38,320 bases of DNA from JAIXWP01 sp044371755 (lineage in GTDB: Bacteria; Bacteroidota; Bacteroidia; Flavobacteriales_D; Sanyastnellaceae), in assembly GCA_044371755.1 (NCBI GenBank), contig JBILSZ010000015.1, forward strand, positions 1-38,320, written 5' to 3'. The first letter of the stretch is position 1, and each line of letters begins with the position of its first letter. Under the pieces are notes generated by a model. It made no database searches, was not told the DNA's origin, and was given only the letters and a program-made list of their open reading frames with translations. This document shows, in pieces, positions 17,789 to 25,163 of the stretch. The translations under genes and the position numbers were made by a program.

Positions 17789-18817
17789 TTAGAAACCGAA
17801 TATTCGTTCGGCTGCTTGAAATGGAGTGATTTTTTTCTCTGAAAGGAGTTGTTTGACTTCCTTTATTTTTTTTTGAAAGTCAATGTCTTCAAAATATTTC
17901 CGAAGAATCAGTTCTTTCAGATTTTCTTCCATCCATTGAGTATCTTGTTGTTCGCGTAATACTTTTAACAATCCTCTTTCTTCAAGCCATTTATTGTGAT
18001 TGACAACAATGTCATAAACTTCTTGAATGCCCTTGTTTTCGAAAGCGCTACAGGTAGATACCTTTGGTAACCAACCATTTGTTTTTGGAGGATAAAAATG
18101 AAGAGCCGACGTATATTCTGCTTTAGCACGAAGCGCTTTTTTTTCATTTTCTCCATCAGCTTTGGTGATAATAAGGGCATCGCACATTTCCATGATACCT
18201 CTTTTAATTCCTTGCAGCTGATCTCCAGCGCCAGCGAGCATAAGTAATAGAAAGAAATCGGTCATTTGATGCACAGCAGTTTCACTTTGACCAACGCCAA
18301 CTGTTTCAATAATTATAAAATCAAATCCTGCGGCTTCGCATAGTAGAAGTGTTTCTTTTGTTTTGCGTGCCACCCCTCCGAGTGTATCGGCTGCGGGAGA
18401 TGGACGAATAAATGCTGATGGATGCTGGGACAATAACTCCATCCTAGTTTTATCACCCAATATGCTTCCTTTGGTAATTGGACTTGAGGGGTCAATAGCA
18501 AGCACGGCAACACGATGATTTTGCTCAATTAAGTGCATTCCAAAGGATTCTATGAAAGTACTCTTTCCAACGCCGGGAACGCCAGTAATTCCTATTCGAA
18601 TAGAATTGCCAGTAAGGGGTAAGCAAAGTTGCAGAATTTGATCGGAAAGTTGGCGATGCTCTGCTTTGTTGCTTTCTACAAGGGTGATGGCCTCAGCAAG
18701 GAGGCCAATGTGGCCTTTTTTGATTCCATCTGCATAGTATTCTGCATCTGGAAGGCGCTGCTTCGTTTTTATCTTGCTTAAAGCCTTATCGGCTGCTTTG
18801 TCCCTCGCTTTGCTCAT
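17789..18817 (-). CDS. meaB: Methylmalonyl-CoA mutase-associated GTPase MeaB (ArgK family)
   Basis: MeaB is a G3E-type P-loop GTPase that guards methylmalonyl-CoA mutase during loading and repair of its adenosylcobalamin cofactor. Visible marks are the Walker A GVPGVGKST, the AIDPSSP and GSILGDKTRM stretch, RPSPAADTLGG, the ETVGVGQSE switch region, and ITKADG for guanine recognition. The start ATG at 18817 (MSKARDKAADK) is chosen over a TTG at 18838. Length 342 aa is normal. No mutase subunit is in the window, so its client must be encoded elsewhere. The 3' end faces the small membrane protein gene with only a 5-nt gap and no terminator between them. Confidence 0.95.
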   Translation of the reverse strand: MSKARDKAADKALSKIKTKQRLPDAEYYADGIKKGHIGLLAEAITLVESNKAEHRQLSDQILQLCLPLTGNSIRIGITGVPGVGKSTFIESFGMHLIEQNHRVAVLAIDPSSPITKGSILGDKTRMELLSQHPSAFIRPSPAADTLGGVARKTKETLLLCEAAGFDFIIIETVGVGQSETAVHQMTDFFLLLMLAGAGDQLQGIKRGIMEMCDALIITKADGENEKKALRAKAEYTSALHFYPPKTNGWLPKVSTCSAFENKGIQEVYDIVVNHNKWLEERGLLKVLREQQDTQWMEENLKELILRKYFEDIDFQKKIKEVKQLLSEKKITPFQAAERIFGF

Positions 18818-18881
18818 ATTCGTTTCAAAGAGAAACAAAAAAAACGGAACATCAAAATCTATTGATTAAATTCGCCATTAA

Positions 18882-19346
18882 ATGAGACCAATACTCTACA
18901 TTGCTTTTATAGTGTTTTGTGCGTGCTCTGCTGTTGAGCAGAATGGCGGCTCATTCGATTTGGTGAAGTTGCAAGGACGCTGGGAGTCGTTGAATCAGAA
19001 TACCACTCAAATAGAGGAGTGGGGAATGGTGGCTGAGGGCGACTTGCGGGGAAGGGGATTCGTTCTTGAAGGAAAAGACACCACGTTTATTGAGTTTCTA
19101 TCGATTAAAGAAATAGACGACACACTTCGTTATTTGGCGCAAGTTTCAGATCAAAATGATGGAGAGACGATTGAGTTCAAGATGCGCAGTCAGAGCAAAA
19201 ATGTTATTGAGTTTGCAAATCCGGCGCATGATTTTCCGAAAAGAATTGTCTACGAAATTGAAGCCGATAGTGTATTACACACCTTTATCGAAGGCCCTCG
19301 CGATGGCCGCACCCTCCGAATAAACTTTGATTACATCAGAAGATAG
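18882..19346 (+). CDS. DUF6265-like lipoprotein
   Basis: A 154-aa protein beginning with a hydrophobic signal and cysteines at 13 and 15 (VFCACS), suggesting a lipoprotein although the lipobox is imperfect. The mature domain has LQGRWES, EEWGMVAEGDLRGRGF, EFLSIKE, LRYLAQVSDQ and FANPAHDFPKRIVYE, the sequence pattern I associate with DUF6265, a small lipocalin-like beta domain of unknown role. Divergent from meaB with 64 nt between the start codons and convergent with the response-regulator gene, whose stop is 4 nt away. Confidence 0.8.
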   Translation: MRPILYIAFIVFCACSAVEQNGGSFDLVKLQGRWESLNQNTTQIEEWGMVAEGDLRGRGFVLEGKDTTFIEFLSIKEIDDTLRYLAQVSDQNDGETIEFKMRSQSKNVIEFANPAHDFPKRIVYEIEADSVLHTFIEGPRDGRTLRINFDYIRR

Positions 19347-19350
19347 TGAA

Positions 19351-19743
19351 TCAAATATCAGATATGATTTGATTGAAATTGTCCATCGTCACAGGCTTGT
19401 AGTAGTATCCCTTAATGCATTCGTAGGTCTTTGATTTCTTCACGTCGTTGGTGTCGATAGAACTTGTCATTATTATAATTGGCAATTTGATTGCACTGAA
19501 TTCTGCGATGTAATGATCCAAAAATTCCCACCCATCCATTACCGGCATATTGATGTCTAACATGATGAGATCCGGGAAATCTAGACCATCCTCGCGTCTT
19601 TTACGCATTTGTTGAATGGGCAGTTTGCCATTGTGGAAAGCCACTGTCGTTTGAGCAAACTGAGCTCTTTCGATGAGTTTTCTGATCAACAAACTGGTGA
19701 TTGGATCATCCTCGATGACCCAAATCTCTTTAATTTTTTTCAC
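19351..19743 (-). CDS. Single-domain response regulator
   Basis: A 130-aa receiver domain with no output domain. All receiver residues are seen: acidic pocket E11-D12-D13, phospho-acceptor D63 in MLDINMP, T93 in the MTSS strand and K116 in YYKPV. The GTG start at 19743 lies inside the end of the histidine-kinase gene (14-nt overlap), implying translational coupling. The kinase is the obvious phosphodonor. With no DNA-binding or enzymatic domain it must act by protein contact or as a relay or phosphate sink. Confidence 0.92.
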   Translation of the reverse strand: MKKIKEIWVIEDDPITSLLIRKLIERAQFAQTTVAFHNGKLPIQQMRKRREDGLDFPDLIMLDINMPVMDGWEFLDHYIAEFSAIKLPIIIMTSSIDTNDVKKSKTYECIKGYYYKPVTMDNFNQIISDI

Positions 19744-22381
19744 GAAAATAAATTTTGAATGTGGTACCTATACCTACTTCGCTATCTACATCTATTTTTC
19801 CACCCATTGCTTCGATTTGTGTTTTGGTGATATACAGTCCAAATCCTCTTGCGTCTTCATTTCCGTGAAAGGTTTTATACATACCAAATAGCTTATGAGC
19901 ATGCTTTGATAGGTCGATACCTAAACCATTATCTGAAATAGAAAGGATGGTGTAATTGGTTATTTTATGTGTAGAAATGATGATCTTACAGTTTCTGTCG
20001 GGAGAACGATAGCGAATAGCATTGCTGAGAATATTCAACAAAATGCTATCGAGATAGGTGGGCACAGCTTGAATTAATAGGTCTTCCGATACGTCATTGA
20101 TCACTTCGGCTTGGAGTTGAAATATGGACGCATTTAAACTTTGAATAGTCTTATTTACTTCATGGTGAAGATTGAGCGACTCCTTAGTTCTATCGGTACT
20201 TTCTTCAATATTTATAATATCACTCAGGTTTCTAATCGTTTCTTCGAGCTTTTGGGTGCTTATTTTAAGCATATTGATGAAGTTGTTTTTTTCTTCTTCA
20301 TTATTACTTTCAGAAATAAAGTCAGCTAAAGAAATCAGATTCGCGCTATGTGATCTGATGTTATGCGATACGATATGTGAGAAGGATTTGAGTTTAAAGT
20401 TTTGGTCGCTGGTGATTTTAAGTAGGGTCTGAGCTCGTTCAAGATTTTCTAGTTGTTCGGAGATGTCATATCCTACACAAAGAATTTCAATAGGTTGCCC
20501 TTTTGCGTTGGTGATCGCTCTAAATTCCCAACGACCGCCCTTCATAGTTCCTTCTTGTGTAGGTTTTCGGATGATTACTTCATGAGGGAGATTGGGCTGT
20601 TCAATGCACTTTTGGATGATTTCATTGGTTTTTTGAATGTCATCGGGATGTATCGTAGACATTGAGCTGGTCCCGACGATATTTTCACCAAATCCAAAGA
20701 ATTCTTTGAAGTGTTCATTGGCGTAGGTATAGATTCCAAGCATGTCTGTTTTGACAATAAATACATTTTGAGAGTCGAGGATGTTCTTGTACGACTTAGC
20801 AAGGTCAAAGGCTTGCTTTTCAGACGCCATCAAGCTTTCTTCAATATTTTTTTCTTTCGTCACATCTCTAGCGACACCAAGAAATAACGTTTCACTTCCC
20901 GAATGAAAAATCTTGCCTTTAGCAGCATACCAACGCCAATTACCATCAGCATGCATCACGCGATAGTTGATTGGGTCTCGGTAGGGTTCATTGTTAAATG
21001 CTTTTTCGATATAGTGGAAACACGCTTTTTTATCTTCTTCGTGCACCCCAGCGCTGAAGCTCGAACCTATAATATGATCTATTGGATATCCAAGTACTTC
21101 TTCGCTATTGGGGGTGATATATTGGAAGACGCCATCTTTATTAAGGGTGAAAATAATGTCATTTAGATTTTCAACGAAGGAGCGAAACTTCGATTCGCTT
21201 TCTAGTAATTTATCTTCTGTTATTTTTCTTTCTGAAATATCCTGTATTGAACCATACATGCGCAAGCAGCGACCTTCAAAGAATTCTCCTTTACCAGTAA
21301 CAAATACCCAAAGTTCTTTGCCTTCGGTATCTACTATTTGAAATTCATCTGCAAACGGTTTTTGCTCCTTTATGAGTGCCGTTAGTGCTTCTTGTATGCG
21401 CTCCCTGCTTTTTCCTTGTTTGTAAAAGTTTATTGCTTCTTCTGTACAAGGTTTAAAGTCATCCTTTAATTTATGAATGGCTTTGGTGACGGCAGACCAA
21501 TAGAGTTTGTTTTGTGTCAGATCCATTTCCCAACCACCAACTCGTGCTACTTCATTGGTCTGTTCGAGCATTCTTCGAACGCGCAGATGTTTGCGTTCTT
21601 CTTTGACTTTATGCGTTATGTCTTCACCACTGCCATAGAGCAATTCATTTTTGTAAATGGCTTTCCATTCAATGATGCGGTAGTCGCCGTTTTTTTGTTG
21701 GATGCGAACGGTAAAGTTGGTGATAGGTTCTCCGTGTACGATGGACAGCAGTTTTTTTCGCGTTTCCGGCCAGTCTTCTGGATGAACGATTGATTCGAAA
21801 GTTCTGCCCAATATTTCACTAGGGTAGTAATCAAGAATATTCTTAAACGCCAAGTTGACTCTCAAAAACTCGCCGCGGACGTGGCCAATACAAAACAACT
21901 GATTGGAAAGAAGAAAGAAATCCTGAAAAAGTGTAAGGTTATTGTCTCCACCTTTTTGATTTTCTATTTCCTGAGTGATATCCGTATGCATACCCATCAG
22001 CGCATAAGTCATTCCCTCATCATTTTTCAATGCGATCCCACGGCATCGAATCCAAACGATGTCGTCTTTTTTTAAAAATCTTGCTACGATATCATATTTG
22101 TCACTTGCTCCTTTTGCTACCTCGACAAAGTATTTCAGACCTGCCTTTAAGTCATCGGGATGCACGAGCTTTTGCCAATCAGACGAACGATTGCTTACAG
22201 ACTTCGGATCTATGCCAAAGGTTTCCCAAAAGTTTGCTGTGGTGTGTGTAACATCGGGCTTGTCTAGATACACGAGCCACAAACCATGGTCTGCGCCGCT
22301 TTCCAACAACTGCCTAACATCATTGTGATTGGCTATCAACTGCTCTATAAGAGAATGACCTTCAGGGATTTGGTTATTCAC
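19730..22381 (-). CDS. Soluble five-PAS sensor histidine kinase
   Basis: An 883-aa protein without membrane segments. Five PAS/PAC units can be traced at about 22-145, 148-265, 268-390, 395-515 and 530-650, each ending with a DI(T/S/Q)-type PAC motif such as MHTDITQE, GEDITHK, IQDISER, ARDVTKE and GYDISEQ. The phosphotransfer helix follows, with H673 in SHNIRSHSANL, then the ATPase domain with N787 (N box), DNGLG (817-821) and GFGL (846-849). It would autophosphorylate and pass phosphate to the overlapping single-domain regulator. The start is a GTG at 22381: no ATG occurs nearby in frame, and a good promoter lies just upstream. The cytoplasmic PAS array suggests sensing of an internal signal such as redox state or small ligands, but no cofactor-binding residue was identified. 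Confidence 0.93.
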   Translation of the reverse strand: MNNQIPEGHSLIEQLIANHNDVRQLLESGADHGLWLVYLDKPDVTHTTANFWETFGIDPKSVSNRSSDWQKLVHPDDLKAGLKYFVEVAKGASDKYDIVARFLKKDDIVWIRCRGIALKNDEGMTYALMGMHTDITQEIENQKGGDNNLTLFQDFFLLSNQLFCIGHVRGEFLRVNLAFKNILDYYPSEILGRTFESIVHPEDWPETRKKLLSIVHGEPITNFTVRIQQKNGDYRIIEWKAIYKNELLYGSGEDITHKVKEERKHLRVRRMLEQTNEVARVGGWEMDLTQNKLYWSAVTKAIHKLKDDFKPCTEEAINFYKQGKSRERIQEALTALIKEQKPFADEFQIVDTEGKELWVFVTGKGEFFEGRCLRMYGSIQDISERKITEDKLLESESKFRSFVENLNDIIFTLNKDGVFQYITPNSEEVLGYPIDHIIGSSFSAGVHEEDKKACFHYIEKAFNNEPYRDPINYRVMHADGNWRWYAAKGKIFHSGSETLFLGVARDVTKEKNIEESLMASEKQAFDLAKSYKNILDSQNVFIVKTDMLGIYTYANEHFKEFFGFGENIVGTSSMSTIHPDDIQKTNEIIQKCIEQPNLPHEVIIRKPTQEGTMKGGRWEFRAITNAKGQPIEILCVGYDISEQLENLERAQTLLKITSDQNFKLKSFSHIVSHNIRSHSANLISLADFISESNNEEEKNNFINMLKISTQKLEETIRNLSDIINIEESTDRTKESLNLHHEVNKTIQSLNASIFQLQAEVINDVSEDLLIQAVPTYLDSILLNILSNAIRYRSPDRNCKIIISTHKITNYTILSISDNGLGIDLSKHAHKLFGMYKTFHGNEDARGFGLYITKTQIEAMGGKIDVDSEVGIGTTFKIYFREKN

Positions 22382-22409
22382 TGGTTAAGTGGTTTAATCA
22401 AGAGTTTAT

Positions 22410-22440
22410 CAAATTTAACAAAATCTCGGTTTAACACCAA
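22410..22440 (-). promoter_or_regulatory. Promoter of the histidine kinase/response regulator operon
   Basis: Read on the minus strand, TTG (22438-22440), a 20-nt spacer and TAAATTTG (22410-22417) give a full match to the Bacteroidota consensus TTG-N17-23-TAnnTTTG. Transcription would begin near 22407, about 25 nt before the GTG start at 22381. Confidence 0.7.
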
Positions 22441-22471
22441 TATTTTATTTCACCTACTCTTAAAGCGGGTA

Positions 22472-24208
22472 TTAAAACTGGAAATAGATAAATGGCTGTA
22501 ATTCACCAGTCGTCATTTGATAGCAGAATAGAACAGCTATTACAACAATTATAGCCATTATAGGAATTGGTAATGCGCTAAATGCATTCCTGTATTTTTC
22601 CTTCCAATCCTCAGGAAGCCAGTGAATGACCATGCCGATTGCAATCACTAGAAATACCTTCCAATAAAATGATATAACACCCGGTGCAAGCGTCCAATCC
22701 ATCTTGGTGAAAATCATTTCAAGCATTTTCAAAGCAGAAGTAAATTCGGATGCTATGTCGTGCTTTTCTTCCATATCGCTCCAATTATTCGTGCTTCCGG
22801 TACGGAACCAAACGCGGGTAAATGAAATAAATGAAAAGGTGAGAAGAATGCCCAGAAGACGATTATACCATAAAGATTTGTTGCGCCACGGGCTGATTGT
22901 TAACCACCATTTCGAAACAACGAGACCAATTCCATTCAAGCCTCCCCAGATGATAAAATTCCAACTCGCCCCATGCCAAAAACCGCCGACAAGCATGGTG
23001 ATCATTAAATTTATATTGGTGTCTAGGCCCTTTTTGAATGATGAAAAAAAAGCACTCAAAATTATAATCAGCAGTATCACAATGGCAGCCACGACCATGG
23101 CTATCCATGAACCAGAGAGAAGCGTGAATAGTAAAATAAAAGCAGAAATGATAATGTATGATCCAAGAGTGCCTTGTTTGTTTCCACCAAGTGGGATGTA
23201 TAAATAATCGCGCAGCCATCCTGAAAGGCTGATATGCCAACGGCGCCAGAAATCGGAGACGTCGTGCGCTTTATATGGTGAGTTGAAATTTTTATTTAAT
23301 CGAAATCCAAATAAAAGAGAAATTCCAATGGCCATGTCTGTGTAGCCGCTGAAGTCGCCGTACACCTGAAGGCTGTATCCAAATATCGCTGCAAGGTTTT
23401 CGAAACCTGTAAACGATTCAGGTGAATTGAAGACGCGATCCAAAAAGTTGACGGCAATAAAATCGGATAATACCAATTTTTTTATCAAACCATTTAGAAT
23501 CCAGAAAATGGCAATCCCAAATTCTGAGCGCGAAAGTCGATACTCTTGATAAAGTTGAGGAATGAACTCAGTAGACCGTACAATAGGCCCTGCCACGAGC
23601 TGGGGAAAGAAGGACACGAAAAAAGCAAAATCGGTAAAACGCTTCACGGGCTCTAGTTTCCCTCTATAAATTTCTACAGTATAACTGATGCTTTGAAAGG
23701 TGAAAAACGAGATTCCGACGGGTAAAATGATTTTATCGAATGTGAAATGCGTTCCGAAAAAGCTGTTACTCCAATGCGCTATCACATTAAAAGCCTGATA
23801 GTTGGTATCAAAGAGCTGGTTGAAAGAATCGGTAAAGAAGTATGCGTACTTGAAATAAGAGAGGATGCCTAGATTCAAAAGAATACTGCCCACTAGCAGC
23901 AATTTTCGCTGGAGCTTATTCTGTAATTTGAATATAACGCCGCCAATGATGTAGTCCCATACCGCAGTGAGGAGCAATAAAACAAAGTAAAGGTCTGTGG
24001 TTTTGTAATAAAAGAAAAAGCTAACGAGACAAAGAAAGCCATGACGCAGGGCTTTTTGTTTGTATATGAAAGCGTCAACGAGCAGAACGAAAAATAGAAA
24101 AATCCAAAATTTCTCCGCTGTGAATATGAATGGAGATTTGGGATCAAATAGGAAAAAGTTCCAAAGCGAAGTTTGAAAAATTTCTAACCAATTGGGAGCG
24201 TCACTCAC
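22472..24208 (-). CDS. MBOAT-family O-acyltransferase (AlgI-like)
   Basis: A 578-aa polytopic membrane protein of the DltB/AlgI/PatA group, which moves acyl groups across the inner membrane for O-acylation of exopolysaccharide, peptidoglycan or teichoic-type polymers. Diagnostic stretches are LPVGISFFTFQSISY, FFPQLVAGPIVR, YGDFSGYTDMAIG, DFWRRWHISLSGWLRDYLYI and the catalytic-histidine motif GGFWHGASW (H412). The start is a GTG at 24208 (an in-frame stop lies nine codons upstream and no ATG occurs between). It follows the cvfB-like gene by 24 nt, so they are probably co-transcribed. The usual SGNH/AlgX-type partner is not adjacent. Confidence 0.93.
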   Translation of the reverse strand: MSDAPNWLEIFQTSLWNFFLFDPKSPFIFTAEKFWIFLFFVLLVDAFIYKQKALRHGFLCLVSFFFYYKTTDLYFVLLLLTAVWDYIIGGVIFKLQNKLQRKLLLVGSILLNLGILSYFKYAYFFTDSFNQLFDTNYQAFNVIAHWSNSFFGTHFTFDKIILPVGISFFTFQSISYTVEIYRGKLEPVKRFTDFAFFVSFFPQLVAGPIVRSTEFIPQLYQEYRLSRSEFGIAIFWILNGLIKKLVLSDFIAVNFLDRVFNSPESFTGFENLAAIFGYSLQVYGDFSGYTDMAIGISLLFGFRLNKNFNSPYKAHDVSDFWRRWHISLSGWLRDYLYIPLGGNKQGTLGSYIIISAFILLFTLLSGSWIAMVVAAIVILLIIILSAFFSSFKKGLDTNINLMITMLVGGFWHGASWNFIIWGGLNGIGLVVSKWWLTISPWRNKSLWYNRLLGILLTFSFISFTRVWFRTGSTNNWSDMEEKHDIASEFTSALKMLEMIFTKMDWTLAPGVISFYWKVFLVIAIGMVIHWLPEDWKEKYRNAFSALPIPIMAIIVVIAVLFCYQMTTGELQPFIYFQF

Positions 24209-24232
24209 GTTGAGGTCTGTGATTTTAAGCGA

Positions 24233-25072
24233 TTATTTATCTCCTTTATTGAGCTTCACGCCAAATTTTGTGATAATGACTTTTTCTTCTTTGTACAAAA
24301 CGCCTACTGCTTTTTTAAAAGTTTTCTTCGACATACGCAGGCGAAGTTTTATCTCTTCGGGATCACTATCATCGTTGAGACGAATGTAGCCATTATTATT
24401 TTCTAAAAATTCCATGAGTCGATTTTTGGCGTCGATAATGAGTTCTTCGCCTTCTTTGCTCATGCTCACTTGAATATCTCTACCTTCTATTTTGCGGACA
24501 TATCCTTTGATTTTATCGCCTTCGCGAAGGGTGCGAAGCATTTCTTGTGTAAAAATTACTCCCAGAAATTTTCCGTTTATGACTACTCGGCGACCGATAT
24601 CGATTTTATCGGCCACTATTAAATCTACTTCTTGTCCGCGTTCGATATCGATAAAATCATTTTTGAAATACATGCTCAATCGGGTCGATGCAAAGAGGCG
24701 TTCGTTTTTGTGATCAACTTGAAGTGTCACTAAGGCGAGCTTGCCTGCCTCCAAAGCCGTTCTCATTTCCCGCATCGGAATGAGCATATCGCGTTTGGTA
24801 CCAATATGTATGAAAGCTCCGAGTTGATTGACAGTGACTATTCGAAAACTTCCTACCTCTCCTACCTGAATATCTGGCATTTTGGTAGTGGCTTCAAGTT
24901 CCTTTTCTTCATTATAAAAAGTAAAAACCTTCACCATGTCTCCGGGCTGCAAGGGCTCTTTCACATCGCGCTTAGGTAGCGAAATGGTGTAAGCCTCTGT
25001 ACCCAACAAATAACATTTATTATTCTCATCGAATACAGGCAGTTCCTGTATTTTCCCAGCGGGAATTCTCAT
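24233..25072 (-). CDS. cvfB: CvfB-like S1-domain RNA-binding protein
   Basis: This 279-aa protein has the CvfB/YitL layout: tandem S1-type OB domains (about 1-65, 68-130 and 140-215) and a C-terminal winged-helix-like domain (about 220-275; LRMSKKTFKKAVGVLYKE). Marks include VGEVGSFRIV, LGAFIHIGTKRDMLIPMREM, DKIDIGRRVVINGKFLGVIF and GDKIKGYVRKIEGRDIQVSM. In Staphylococcus aureus CvfB binds RNA and affects virulence-factor expression; in Bacteroidota its role is unstudied. The ATG at 25072 is the only sensible start. It is divergent from the type-A T9SS gene, with overlapping promoter elements between them. Confidence 0.9.
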   Translation of the reverse strand: MRIPAGKIQELPVFDENNKCYLLGTEAYTISLPKRDVKEPLQPGDMVKVFTFYNEEKELEATTKMPDIQVGEVGSFRIVTVNQLGAFIHIGTKRDMLIPMREMRTALEAGKLALVTLQVDHKNERLFASTRLSMYFKNDFIDIERGQEVDLIVADKIDIGRRVVINGKFLGVIFTQEMLRTLREGDKIKGYVRKIEGRDIQVSMSKEGEELIIDAKNRLMEFLENNNGYIRLNDDSDPEEIKLRLRMSKKTFKKAVGVLYKEEKVIITKFGVKLNKGDK

Positions 25073-25085
25073 ACAATTTTTTTTG

Positions 25086-25116
25086 CAAAGGTGGTGATGT
25101 TATTGGATTGTTGCAA
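25086..25116 (-). promoter_or_regulatory. Near-consensus promoter for the cvfB-like gene
   Basis: On the minus strand TTG (25114-25116), a 20-nt spacer and CACCTTTG (25086-25093) match the consensus except for the first base of the -7 element (C in place of T). It overlaps the promoter of the divergent gene. Confidence 0.5.
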
Positions 25117-25133
25117 GCGGCTTCCTATATTTG
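25103..25133 (+). promoter_or_regulatory. Promoter for the type-A T9SS protein
   Basis: TTG (25103-25105), a 20-nt spacer and TATATTTG (25126-25133) fit TTG-N17-23-TAnnTTTG fully. The transcript would start near 25136, 28 nt before the ATG at 25164, which supports that ATG and not the in-frame TTG at 25131. Confidence 0.7.
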
Positions 25134-25163
25134 CTTGAAACCAAAACCAAACCTGCGCTTGTT

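Noticed and set aside
19349..19374. AATCAAAT/ATTTGATT inverted repeat at the convergent junction
   Set aside because: Weak A/T stem with a 10-nt loop, inside the coding end of the response regulator, with no T-run; not called as a terminator.
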